In this document: in pieces, positions 18,407 to 26,806 of the stretch
Layout of the letters: every line of letters starts with the position of its first letter
How positions within the stretch are numbered: position 1 is the stretch's first letter
Assembly: GCA_965224845.1 (NCBI GenBank)
Contig: CBDDAJ010000035.1
Location: 3,595 to 67,594, forward strand
DNA: 64,000 nt
Direction: 5' to 3'
Source of the DNA: Wocania_A sp965224845
Lineage (GTDB): Bacteria > Bacteroidota > Bacteroidia > Flavobacteriales > Flavobacteriaceae
Notes under the pieces: generated by a model
Told to the model about the DNA's origin: nothing
What the model saw: only the letters and a program-made list of their open reading frames with translations
The model's database searches: none
Program-made: the position numbers and the translations under genes

Positions 18407-18760
18407 TTATTTTAAATTATTTCTAAAAGCTAACATCATATTCATGAAATGAAAAGATTCATCATAATGTTTTTGGAACTGATTACTGGTAATATAATTT
18501 CTTCTATTAGCTTTAGGCAAACAAGTAACCATTTCAAGAGAACGAATAGGGTATCCAATAAACTTATTTTGTTCAGGGTTCGTTGGCCCAATACAACCCT
18601 CAGAAATATTTAAAACTACAGAATTAATAGCTCTTAATAGTTGAGAAGAAAGATTATAAATTTCCTTTTTAGGGAAATTATCAATCAATAAATTCATTTC
18701 TTCACCCAGACCCATAGCCTTTTGCCATATCAATAACTTTTCAAATTTAAATTTACTCAT
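18407..18760 (-). CDS. Four-helix-bundle protein of the 23S rRNA intervening-sequence family
   Basis: A 117-residue protein starting at the ATG of MSKFKFEKL; an upstream TTG would add only two residues. The FEKLLIWQKAM opening, the AINSVVLNISEGC segment and the GYPIRSLEMVT segment match the four-helix-bundle (S23/IVS) family. Relatives are encoded inside 23S rRNA intervening sequences of some bacteria and as free genes in Bacteroidota. There is no rRNA here, so this is a free-standing copy between the EEP and rhomboid genes. Its function is unknown. Confidence 0.82.
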   Translation of the reverse strand: MSKFKFEKLLIWQKAMGLGEEMNLLIDNFPKKEIYNLSSQLLRAINSVVLNISEGCIGPTNPEQNKFIGYPIRSLEMVTCLPKANRRNYITSNQFQKHYDESFHFMNMMLAFRNNLK

Positions 18761-18819
18761 TATCAAATTTTTTAAAGTATAATTCTCTTCTGTCTACGGT
18801 CACCCACCAACTATCAAAA

Positions 18820-19695
18820 CTATTTTCCGGCTTTAAAAAGAAATTCTTTTTCTTCTGCAGTTAAACTATCATAGCCACTTTTACTAATTTTATCCAGTAT
18901 AATATCTATTTTTTTTTGATTATTAAACTGATTAAACTCGCCTTTAGTATAACCACCAACCTTACTTTTGTTTTTATGAACGGTTTTTAAGGGTGCTTTT
19001 TTAGAGAATTTAAACATGTTAGCAAAAGCATCCATAAGCTTTTCGAAGCCTTTACCAATGTCTTTCCCTTTAGCCAATTGTTTTGCATAAAAATAACCTA
19101 GTACATCTCCCCCAATATGAGCTATATGCCCTCCTTGATTATCTCCAAACAGTCCTAAAACATCTAAAATAATAATAGCAACTCCAACATACCAAAGCTT
19201 TATACCAAAAGTAAAAAAGCGCGCTTCCTGATTGGGCATATAAGTGCAAATAAAAATTAATAACGCTCTTACTCCAGCTGAAGCTCCAAGTAGACCCAGA
19301 GCAGGTTTTAAAATTTGAGATGGTAATACATTGTAGGCAAACAGAAAAGATAATGCCCCGCAAATAATACCTAAAAAATAAACATTTAAAGCCATTTTAG
19401 CATTGAAAAGATTTAGGAGCATTCGTGCTATAAAATACAATACCAGCATATTTAAAAGAACATGCCAAAAATCATAATGTATAAACCCATAGGTAATTAT
19501 AGTCCATGGTTTATAAATCACTTCAGTAAAATCTTTAGGTAATTCAAACCCATTTAAACTGGTTTCATCTGGAAGCGACAAAACCTTTGTGAGTATATAA
19601 CCAACAAGAAAAATAATAACATTAATAGCTATAATTTTTTCTAATACATTAAGATTAGATAATTTGCCCTTTATATCTTGAGTGAGTGACGTCAT
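18820..19695 (-). CDS. Rhomboid-family intramembrane serine protease (second of a tandem pair)
   Basis: A 291-residue protein with about six membrane helices. The catalytic pair is visible: Ser in GLLGASAGVRA (about residue 137) and His in GGHIAHIGGDVLGY (about residue 194). The conserved HYDFWHVLLNMLVLYF segment precedes them. A cytoplasmic tail rich in Lys and Gln follows (DUF6576-like, SKSGYDSLTAEEKEFLFKAGK). It directly abuts the stop-start junction of the first rhomboid gene. It cleaves transmembrane substrates that are not identifiable here. Confidence 0.92.
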   Translation of the reverse strand: MTSLTQDIKGKLSNLNVLEKIIAINVIIFLVGYILTKVLSLPDETSLNGFELPKDFTEVIYKPWTIITYGFIHYDFWHVLLNMLVLYFIARMLLNLFNAKMALNVYFLGIICGALSFLFAYNVLPSQILKPALGLLGASAGVRALLIFICTYMPNQEARFFTFGIKLWYVGVAIIILDVLGLFGDNQGGHIAHIGGDVLGYFYAKQLAKGKDIGKGFEKLMDAFANMFKFSKKAPLKTVHKNKSKVGGYTKGEFNQFNNQKKIDIILDKISKSGYDSLTAEEKEFLFKAGK

Positions 19696-20538
19696 TTAAT
19701 TCCAGCGGTTTCTATTAAACTGCGTTTTTTTCCAATACCACATAATTAAAAACCCTGTTAGTGCACCACCTACATGAGCAAAATGGGCTGTATTACTTGG
19801 ACTGAAAAAAGATTGCCCAGTAATTCCAGAAATCAGATCTAATAAAATAATACCAGGAATAAAGTATTTCGCTTTAACCGGTATTGGTAAAAAAATCAAC
19901 ATTAATTCTGCATTGGGATTCATCATACCAAAAGCAGCCAAAATGCCCATAATACAACCTGAGGCACCCACCATAGTGTTTCTTGCAATTACATTCATAT
20001 CAAACAAAGATTTGAATGCTTCACTATTAATTAAATCTGGGTTAAAATTATATTCAGCTAAAATAGGTATCATTTCTTTACTTAATATTTCTCCTTTTAT
20101 ATAGTGCCCTTCACTTGCATCAATAGAAACAATTTTACTAATCATTTCGCTACTCATATTTAAGTCTGAAATACCACTAATAGCTGAATAGAAGTCAAAA
20201 TAATAATACCCGACCTGTAAAGCAACTGCTCCTAATCCGGCTGAAAAATATATAAATAAAAACTTTTTGCTTCCTAAAACTTGTTCTACAGGAGTTCCAA
20301 ACATCCACAATGCGAACATATTAAATAAAATATGCATGAGGCTTAAATTATTTAAATCTGCTCCACCATGCATAAACATATGTGTAATAATTTGCCAAGG
20401 CTGAAACGATTCATTTTCAGGAAAATGCATTGCAAATAAGTCGTAAAACAAAATACCTTTACCAACAAACATAGTCCCAATAAACATAATTACATTAATA
20501 ATTATTAAATGCTTAACGGTATCTGAAATTCTCATCAT
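19696..20538 (-). CDS. Rhomboid-family intramembrane serine protease (first of a tandem pair)
   Basis: A 280-residue protein with the rhomboid pattern: MHILFNMFALWMFG, catalytic Ser in MVGASGCIMGILAAFG (about residue 192) and catalytic His in AHFAHVGGALTGF (about residue 255). A ~55-residue insertion (from about DFYSAISG to DMNVIARN) lies between these blocks. The start is in the two bases after the mutL stop, and the second rhomboid follows without a gap, so the genes are clearly co-transcribed. The two rhomboids are not close in sequence and may have different substrates. Confidence 0.92.
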   Translation of the reverse strand: MMRISDTVKHLIIINVIMFIGTMFVGKGILFYDLFAMHFPENESFQPWQIITHMFMHGGADLNNLSLMHILFNMFALWMFGTPVEQVLGSKKFLFIYFSAGLGAVALQVGYYYFDFYSAISGISDLNMSSEMISKIVSIDASEGHYIKGEILSKEMIPILAEYNFNPDLINSEAFKSLFDMNVIARNTMVGASGCIMGILAAFGMMNPNAELMLIFLPIPVKAKYFIPGIILLDLISGITGQSFFSPSNTAHFAHVGGALTGFLIMWYWKKTQFNRNRWN

Positions 20539-20539
20539 A

Positions 20540-22390
20540 TTACATAAATTTTTTATCTAACTCGTCAACACTCATCGTTATAAATGTTGCTCTATTAGTG
20601 GGCGATACATTAGGTTCTTTACATGCAAACAAACGATTTACCAAATGTTCTTGCTCATCTTTTTGTAAAGCCTGCCCGGTTTTAATAGCTAAACTTTTTG
20701 CCATCGATTTTGCTAATAAATCGGTGGCACTAAAATGCGCATCGGGGACTTCGTTTTCTACATCGCTAATAAGCTGTTCTAAAATAATGGACACTTCACT
20801 TTCCGGCACACTTACAGGAACTCCAATAATCTCAACCGATTCCTTATTAACGCTAGAAAAGATAAAACCTGTATGTTCTAAATCTTCTTTTAATTGATTT
20901 ATTATTTCTATGTCTTGTACCGAAAAATGCAGCTGAAGCGGAAACAACAATTGTTGACTTACCGCCTCTTTAATGGTCATATTTTTAAGAAAATCTTCGT
21001 ATAAAATACGTTGATGTGCCCGGTGCTGATCGATAACTAACATCCCCGATTTAATTGTACTTACTATATATTTATTATGAAGCTGATACGTTGTTTGAAT
21101 TTTATCTACATGTTTATCATCATCAAATATCGACCCTGTAGGCTCTTCACTTTCAAAATGTATTTCACTAAAATCTTGCTGTGTTTTTGTGCCTTTAGAT
21201 TCTAACCCAACATATAAGTTTTCCCAGCCAGCAGTAGATTCTTTTTTGTATGTAAGGCCTTTGGATTTAAATTTGGTTTCTTCTTGAAACGGATTAAAAC
21301 TTTTATCAACTTCTATTGTTGGTGTGTTTGTTTCAGTTTTATTATAACCATATGGTGTATCTAAGTTTGAGTCTCTTTCAAAATCCAATACAGGTGCAAT
21401 ATTAAACTGTCCTAAACTGTGTTTTACGGCCGATCTTAATAGAGCATATAAAGTATGTTCGTCATCAAACTTTATCTCCGTTTTTGTGGGATGAATATTA
21501 ATATCAATGGTTTGCGGATCGACCTTTAAATTTAAAAAATAACTAGGGTGGGTCCCATTTTTAAGCAGCCCATCAAATGCAGATGCAATGGCATGGTTTA
21601 AATAGGCGCTTTTTATAAATCTGTTATTCACAAAAAAGTACTGCTCGCCTCTGGTTTTTTTGGCATATTCCGGTTTACCAACAAAACCTGAAATTTTGAG
21701 CACTTCGGTATCTTCTTCTACCGGAACTAATTTCTCATTGGTTTTATTTCCAAAGATGTTTACAATACGTTGTCTATAATTACTAACGGGTAGGTTACAT
21801 GTTTCGCTTCCATTATTATACATTGCAAAACTAATATTGGAATGCGCCAATGCCACCCGATGAAACTCATCAATAATATGGCGTAACTCTACAGTATTTG
21901 ATTTTAAAAAATTGCGCCGTGCAGGGATATTAAAAAATAAATTTTTTACTGCTATAGATGTGCCTTTAGGGGTTACTACAACCTCTTGAGAAGCCACATT
22001 ACTGCCTTCAATAATAATAGCAGTTCCCACATCATCTTGCTCTTGCTTTGTTTTTAACTCGACATGAGCTATGGCTGCAATACTAGCTAAGGCTTCACCA
22101 CGAAAGCCTTTGGTATGTAATTGAAACAAATCGTCGGCTGTTCTAATTTTAGATGTGGCGTGCCGTTCAAAACTTAATCGTGCATCTGTTATGCTCATGC
22201 CTTTGCCATCATCAATAACCTGAATAAGGGTTTTACCAGCGTCTTTTACAATAAGTTTGATTGTTGTTGCTCCGGCATCTATAGCATTTTCTAATAGTTC
22301 TTTAACTACTGAAGCTGGTCGTTGTACAACTTCTCCAGCAGCTATTTGATTTGCAACATGGTCTGGTAAAAGTTGAATAATGTCTGCCAT
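20540..22390 (-). CDS. mutL: DNA mismatch repair protein MutL
   Basis: A 616-residue protein. I chose the start MADIIQLLPD because the longer frame (to 22453) adds a hydrophobic run that overlaps the preceding gene. N-terminal GHKL ATPase motifs are VVKELLENAIDAGAT, IDDGKGM and GFRGEALASI. The C-terminal dimer domain has DQHRAHQRILYE at about 454-465 in the place of the nuclease motif DQHA(x)2E(x)4E, and SPTNRATF in the place of CPHGRP, so key metal ligands are changed. MutL couples MutS mismatch recognition to strand removal. It lies 4 bases after a small membrane protein gene. Confidence 0.95.
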   Translation of the reverse strand: MADIIQLLPDHVANQIAAGEVVQRPASVVKELLENAIDAGATTIKLIVKDAGKTLIQVIDDGKGMSITDARLSFERHATSKIRTADDLFQLHTKGFRGEALASIAAIAHVELKTKQEQDDVGTAIIIEGSNVASQEVVVTPKGTSIAVKNLFFNIPARRNFLKSNTVELRHIIDEFHRVALAHSNISFAMYNNGSETCNLPVSNYRQRIVNIFGNKTNEKLVPVEEDTEVLKISGFVGKPEYAKKTRGEQYFFVNNRFIKSAYLNHAIASAFDGLLKNGTHPSYFLNLKVDPQTIDINIHPTKTEIKFDDEHTLYALLRSAVKHSLGQFNIAPVLDFERDSNLDTPYGYNKTETNTPTIEVDKSFNPFQEETKFKSKGLTYKKESTAGWENLYVGLESKGTKTQQDFSEIHFESEEPTGSIFDDDKHVDKIQTTYQLHNKYIVSTIKSGMLVIDQHRAHQRILYEDFLKNMTIKEAVSQQLLFPLQLHFSVQDIEIINQLKEDLEHTGFIFSSVNKESVEIIGVPVSVPESEVSIILEQLISDVENEVPDAHFSATDLLAKSMAKSLAIKTGQALQKDEQEHLVNRLFACKEPNVSPTNRATFITMSVDELDKKFM

Positions 22391-22394
22391 GTAT

Positions 22395-22697
22395 TTATTT
22401 AGAAAAGAAAATAGACAAATCGAAATCGATAATGAAAAGGAAAATAAGAACAAAAAGTAAAACTAAAACTACGATCGTTTTATTAAACTCCGAATTATCT
22501 CTATTTCTACTACTTATTCTACTTTCGTGCCATTGCCCTGAAAAGTCGCCTTTATTATAATTGTCTGCATAAGCATCAAACTTTGTGTCATATTTCAATT
22601 CGTCAGTATCTTCTTTACCTTTATAATATCGCGGCGTATAATTAAACCTTTTATTTCTAGGCAATCTCTTAATTAAAGTGAATTTTATAGGTCCCAT
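22395..22697 (-). CDS. Small tail-anchored membrane protein, paralogue A
   Basis: A 100-residue protein with a basic N-terminal half (FTLIKRLPRNKRFNYTPRYY), an SR-rich stretch (WHESRISSRNRDN) and one C-terminal membrane helix (IVVLVLLFVLIFLFII). It resembles the neighbouring upstream gene in order and motif: FTL-K, FNY-x-x-R, W-x-x-x-R-x-SSR, then a helix. It ends 4 bases before the mutL start. Relatives are sometimes labelled 'riboflavin synthase subunit beta' because of the nearby ribH, but nothing in the sequence supports that activity. Confidence 0.75.
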   Translation of the reverse strand: MGPIKFTLIKRLPRNKRFNYTPRYYKGKEDTDELKYDTKFDAYADNYNKGDFSGQWHESRISSRNRDNSEFNKTIVVLVLLFVLIFLFIIDFDLSIFFSK

Positions 22698-22713
22698 AAT
22701 CTTAAGTTTTTAA

Positions 22714-22965
22714 TTAATTGGCTTTCGACTCTAACCAAAACATACAAATCAATAATAGTACCAAAACTATAATAAGTGTACGTATTGACATACCAAAGCC
22801 TCCTTTACGGCTACTATTTCGTTTATCGTTCCATTTTGAAACAAACTCTTTTCTGGCTGGTTCACCAACATTTGAGTCTTCTTCATTTTCTTTAGAAAAT
22901 CTAGATTGATAATTAAAGGTTTTATGTTTTCGTTGTTTAAACAAAGTATAATGCTTGTAAACCAA
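22714..22965 (-). CDS. Small tail-anchored membrane protein, paralogue B
   Basis: An 83-residue protein with a basic start (YTLFKQRKHKTFNYQSRF), an acidic middle, then WNDKRNSSRKG and one membrane helix (TLIIVLVLLLICMFWL). It is a shorter paralogue of the gene 16 bases downstream. The shared FNY, W-x-x-x-R-x-SSR and terminal helix suggest tandem duplication. Function is unknown. The 5' side is separated from ribH by about 300 bases, so it may have its own promoter. Confidence 0.72.
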   Translation of the reverse strand: MVYKHYTLFKQRKHKTFNYQSRFSKENEEDSNVGEPARKEFVSKWNDKRNSSRKGGFGMSIRTLIIVLVLLLICMFWLESKAN

Positions 22966-23262
22966 AAATACTTAAAAATAGGTAGAAAACAGAAGTTGAA
23001 ATGCCAAAAATTGTTAACAAAACCCTATCGTGTAAATTCAAAAAGGGTAAATTCTAAAATCATTTAACTTCCTAAACTTGTTTTATGATCACGTTAACTT
23101 AAATATTTATTTTTAATCAATTTGGGATACCGAAGCAAGTTTTGCATGACGCTCAAATAAAAAGACACATAGTACTAAAAAACTAAATTACAAGTTAAAC
23201 TACAAAGTCAACTAATAATATGTTTTGAAATTTGCTTTCTAACAATTGGAGTTTAAAAACTG
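22966..23262. other. Intergenic region, about 300 bases, containing a degenerate dispersed repeat
   Basis: No open frame with a convincing start and no RNA gene was seen here. GATACCGAAGCAAGTTTTGC with following ATGAC at 23126-23150 resembles GATACTGAAACAAGTTCAGC at 38308-38327, matching at 17 of 21 aligned positions. It looks like a decayed copy of a short intergenic repeat. The rest is AT-rich and featureless to me. Confidence 0.45.
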
Positions 23263-23748
23263 TTAGCTGTTTTTTCTCAACTCGGCCATTTTAATAGCGG
23301 CAACAGCTGCTTCGGTTCCTTTATTACCGTGCTTTCCGCCAGAGCGTTCTATGGCTTGTTGCATATTATTATCTGTAAGAACACAGAAAATTACAGGTGT
23401 TTCGCGTGTCACGTTTAGGTCTTTTATACCCTGGGAAACGGCTTCGCATACAAAATCGAAATGTTTGGTTTCGCCTTGAATAACACTTCCTATGGCTATA
23501 ACTACATTTACCATTTGCTCTTGCATTTTTTTGCAACCATATATAAGCTCATAGCTCCCGGGAACGTCCCATCGCAAAATATTATTTGGCGATACCCCAT
23601 GTTCTACTAATGTATTATATGCGCCTTCATATAAACCTTCAGTAATGGTATCGTTCCATTCTGAAACAACAATCCCAAACCGAAATTTACTCGCGTTTGG
23701 GATTGTTGTTTTATCGTAGTCGGATAAATTTTTATTTACCGTTGCCAT
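23263..23748 (-). CDS. ribH: 6,7-dimethyl-8-ribityllumazine synthase
   Basis: A 161-residue protein of normal family length. Motifs are FGIVVSEWNDTI near the N-terminus (substrate aromatic-pocket region), the VPGSYELIYG loop, AIGSVIQGETKHFDFV with the catalytic His, and GNKGTEAAVAAIKMAEL at the end. It condenses the ribityl-aminouracil intermediate with dihydroxybutanone phosphate in riboflavin synthesis, usually as a 60-mer or pentamer. It starts 18 bases after the TPR gene stop, so the two are likely co-transcribed. Confidence 0.96.
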   Translation of the reverse strand: MATVNKNLSDYDKTTIPNASKFRFGIVVSEWNDTITEGLYEGAYNTLVEHGVSPNNILRWDVPGSYELIYGCKKMQEQMVNVVIAIGSVIQGETKHFDFVCEAVSQGIKDLNVTRETPVIFCVLTDNNMQQAIERSGGKHGNKGTEAAVAAIKMAELRKNS

Positions 23749-23766
23749 TTTATAATTAAATTGGTA

Positions 23767-24534
23767 CTATTTATTTGCTAGCACTTGTGCTTTTCCTATA
23801 AACACATCAACATTGGCTGCTTCAGTCGATGTAGGATAATCAGCTTTAATTCTTTTAAAATAAGTTAATGCTTTATCAGCTTTTCCTAAATCTAAAGCAA
23901 TAGTTCCGGCTTTATGTAAATACATAGGCGTGGTATACTCATTGCTACGCATTTCTGCAGCTTGCTCGTAATAACTTAACGCATCTTCCTTTTGGTTTAA
24001 CTGAACAAAAGCATCACCTATATTCCCTTTGGCTAAAGCAGCTAAAACCTCATCATCACTTTTAAAATTACTTAAATGTTCTACTGCATTTTTATAATCT
24101 TTAAGTTTTAAATAAGCTGTTCCTGCATAGTAACTCGCTAAATTAGCTGAAGGTGTTCCACTGTACTCAGAAATAATATCTAACATTCCAAACTTCCCTT
24201 CTCCACCATTCAATGCTAAATTGAATAGTGAATCTTTTGCTACACCATTCACAGCCTGATCAAAATACTTTTGGGCTTGAAACATATCGTTCATAGCATT
24301 TAACTGTTTTGGTTTTGCTATGTATTCTTTATACCCTAAAGAACCTAAAACCACCAATGCTACAACAGCAATAATAATGAAAATGTATTTTTGATTCTTC
24401 TCTACAAATGCTTCTGTTTTTGATGCCGTTTCATCAAGCGTGTTAAAAACTTCAGCTGTAGTTGAGCCTTCTTCTATATTGTGCTCTTTCTCTGCTTTAG
24501 TCTTTGCTTTATATTTTTTCTTGTAAGTCGCCAT
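23767..24534 (-). CDS. Membrane-anchored tetratricopeptide-repeat protein
   Basis: A 255-residue protein with a basic cytoplasmic start (KKKYKAKTKAEKE), one membrane helix at about residues 50-68 (YIFIIIAVVALVVLGSLGY) and a C-terminal region of TPR-like helices (LASYYAGTAYLKLKDYKNAVEHL, AFVQLNQKEDALSYYEQAA, LDLGKADKALTYFKRIKADYP). The single-helix-plus-TPR layout resembles YfgM-like proteins, which act at the Sec translocon in other bacteria, but identity is not established. It leads the minus-strand run with ribH. Confidence 0.85.
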   Translation of the reverse strand: MATYKKKYKAKTKAEKEHNIEEGSTTAEVFNTLDETASKTEAFVEKNQKYIFIIIAVVALVVLGSLGYKEYIAKPKQLNAMNDMFQAQKYFDQAVNGVAKDSLFNLALNGGEGKFGMLDIISEYSGTPSANLASYYAGTAYLKLKDYKNAVEHLSNFKSDDEVLAALAKGNIGDAFVQLNQKEDALSYYEQAAEMRSNEYTTPMYLHKAGTIALDLGKADKALTYFKRIKADYPTSTEAANVDVFIGKAQVLANK

Positions 24535-24673
24535 TTATTCGTTCTGTATTAATGCGCCGCAAAAATATAATTTTTCTTCATAACTAAAAGGGTATTTATT
24601 TGATATTTTTCAATAATTTGCACATCCTTTTAAAGCATTGTCGCTTCTAAACACTTTATATGTTGCTTTTTGT

Positions 24674-25753
24674 ATGATTTTAAAATCACTTTCGTTACTT
24701 AATTATAAAAACTTTGATAGTAAACAGTTTAGGTTTAATAACAAAATAAACTGCATTGTTGGTAATAATGGTATAGGAAAAACAAATGTTTTAGATGCCA
24801 TTTATCATTTGTCCTTTGGTAAAAGTTATTTTAATCCTGTAGCGACTCAGAATATTAAACACGATGAAGCCTTTTTTGTAATTGATGGCGTATACGAAAA
24901 AGAAGGTAAAAATGAAAAAGTAATAGTAAGCTTAAAGCGCGGGCAAAAAAAGGTGATAAAACGCAACGGGAAAGCTTACGAGAAGTTTAGTGAACACATT
25001 GGCTTTTTGCCTTTAGTTATCATATCGCCAGCCGACAGGGACTTAATTATTGAAGGCAGTAGCACACGCCGAAAGTTTATAGACAGTGTGATTTCGCAAA
25101 GCGACAAGACCTATTTAACCCATGTAATTAATTATAATAAGGTATTAGCACAACGTAATGCTTTACTTAAATATTTTGCACTAAATCATACATTTAACGG
25201 TGATACTTTAGACATTTACAACAATCAATTAACCGACTACGGAACTAAAATTTTTGAAAAGCGGGATGCCTTTTTAAAAGCATTCATTCCTATCTTTAAA
25301 GCCCGCTACCAAGCCATTAGCAATGGCAACGAAAGTGTAGATTTAGTGTACCACAGCGATTTATTTGATGACCATTTAACAACGCTTTTGCAAAATGCAT
25401 TAAATAAAGACAAAGCTTTACAATATACCAGTGTTGGAATACACAAAGACGATTTACTTTTTAATATTGAAAATCATCCCATTAAAAAATTTGGAAGCCA
25501 GGGACAACAAAAATCGTTTTTAATTGCACTAAAATTGGCGCAATTCGATTTTATTAAAGCACAAAGTGGTGTAAATCCTATTTTATTATTAGACGATATT
25601 TTTGATAAGTTAGATGAGCAGCGTGTAGCACAAATTATTAAATTAGTAGACGACGAAAATTTTGGCCAGCTATTTATCAGTGATACCCATGCCGAACGCA
25701 CAGAACATGCTGTAAAACAAGTGCACCAGAGTTATGAGATATTTAAGCTATAA
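24674..25753 (+). CDS. recF: DNA replication and repair protein RecF
   Basis: A 359-residue protein. I chose the ATG of MILKSLSLLNYKNF; a TTG 36 bases upstream would add a non-conserved extension. Walker A is GNNGIGKTNVLDAIYHL, the signature region includes KKFGSQGQQKSFLIALKLAQ, and Walker B is PILLLDDIFDKLD. RecF is an SMC-like ATPase that helps load RecA at gaps through RecR. In flavobacteria recF is commonly followed by a DUF721 gene, but here two extra genes lie between them. Confidence 0.95.
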   Translation: MILKSLSLLNYKNFDSKQFRFNNKINCIVGNNGIGKTNVLDAIYHLSFGKSYFNPVATQNIKHDEAFFVIDGVYEKEGKNEKVIVSLKRGQKKVIKRNGKAYEKFSEHIGFLPLVIISPADRDLIIEGSSTRRKFIDSVISQSDKTYLTHVINYNKVLAQRNALLKYFALNHTFNGDTLDIYNNQLTDYGTKIFEKRDAFLKAFIPIFKARYQAISNGNESVDLVYHSDLFDDHLTTLLQNALNKDKALQYTSVGIHKDDLLFNIENHPIKKFGSQGQQKSFLIALKLAQFDFIKAQSGVNPILLLDDIFDKLDEQRVAQIIKLVDDENFGQLFISDTHAERTEHAVKQVHQSYEIFKL

Positions 25754-25759
25754 CACCTT

Positions 25760-26767
25760 ATGAAAAAAGGAATTTTTATATCATTAATTCTATTATTTTT
25801 TTTGTTTTTCAGTTGCAACAAAAAAAATAAAATCACAAAAAATGAGTTATCCCTTTTCAATAAATTGGAAAAGGTACCAGATAGCATTAAAGTTGATGAT
25901 ATTACAGTTTACAACCTATTTAAACATCAAATTTTAGCCCACAAAAATAACACATTTGACAGTTCTTTAATAAAAGAAAAAGTATTCAAAAGACAACCAA
26001 AAATTTGGCATGACTTATATGGAGTTTTATTTGATAAAGAGATGTTTACTACTAGCGAAGGGATGATAGCATGGAATAAAAAAATCTATCACGATAAAAA
26101 AGATTCTATTGAATCTAGAGTAAATAAATTGTTAAATATTAAATTTGATTCAGTACTAAAATCGAATCTTAAAGGTTTAAAAGAATTAACCGGACGATCT
26201 CCTAAAAATGTTAAATTGAGCATAATACTTGCTCCTATTGAGGGTATTGGTTTTGGAGGAATGGAAAATGATGCATTTATTCTAGATTTATTAGATAATA
26301 ATTTTGATATTATTAATATGGTACAAGAAGGAATTCCACATGAATTCAATCATTTTATTTATGAGCCAACAAGAGAGATGGACTCAAACAAAGACACGCC
26401 CTTAAGATTAATTATAGATGAAGGTTTTGCCTGTTTTTACACCTACAAATATTTTGATGGTAAAATATCCAAACCACAAGCTGTCGAGCAAATGACTCAA
26501 AAAGAGTGGCAGTGGTATGTATTACATGAAAAAGAGGTTTATCAAAAATGTTCGTCTTATTTTTACTATAATGGAGAAGATGATCCATTAAGAAAATTAG
26601 GATTAGAAATGAAGTCCCCTAAAACATTATTTTACTGGTTAGGTTTTAGAATAGTAGAATCTTATACAAACAAGCACGGAGATAATTCTTGGAAAGATAT
26701 TTATAAGTTGCCAGTACAAGACGTATTAGAAAAAAGTGGGTATGCAGAATATGTTAATGGATTATAA
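25760..26767 (+). CDS. Lipoprotein with HExxH motif (putative zinc metallopeptidase, DUF2268-like)
   Basis: A 335-residue protein. The start MKKGIFISLILLFFLFFSCNKK is a lipoprotein signal (FFSC). Near residue 195 it has GIPHEFNHFIYE, a match to the HExxH zinc motif, followed some 35 residues later by LIIDEGFACFYTYK, where the Glu could be the third ligand as in gluzincins. The later FYWLGFRIVESY resembles the end of DUF2268 predicted peptidases. It starts only 6 bases after recF and is followed by an lgt paralogue. Peptidase activity is inferred from the motif only. Confidence 0.65.
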   Translation: MKKGIFISLILLFFLFFSCNKKNKITKNELSLFNKLEKVPDSIKVDDITVYNLFKHQILAHKNNTFDSSLIKEKVFKRQPKIWHDLYGVLFDKEMFTTSEGMIAWNKKIYHDKKDSIESRVNKLLNIKFDSVLKSNLKGLKELTGRSPKNVKLSIILAPIEGIGFGGMENDAFILDLLDNNFDIINMVQEGIPHEFNHFIYEPTREMDSNKDTPLRLIIDEGFACFYTYKYFDGKISKPQAVEQMTQKEWQWYVLHEKEVYQKCSSYFYYNGEDDPLRKLGLEMKSPKTLFYWLGFRIVESYTNKHGDNSWKDIYKLPVQDVLEKSGYAEYVNGL

Positions 26768-26806
26768 TGAAGTTATTTCGTGTAATATCAAACTATACGA
26801 TAAATA

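Noticed and set aside
18407..18760. The four-helix-bundle gene as an rRNA intervening sequence or mobile element
   Set aside because: It lies in a protein-coding run with no rRNA or terminal repeats around it.
22391..22453. A longer MutL start at 22453
   Set aside because: The extension is hydrophobic, overlaps the neighbouring small membrane gene, and the conserved MutL start (ADIIQLLPD) lies at 22390.
22395..22965. Naming the small membrane proteins riboflavin synthase beta subunits
   Set aside because: They show no lumazine or riboflavin synthase motif; the label would come only from nearby ribH.
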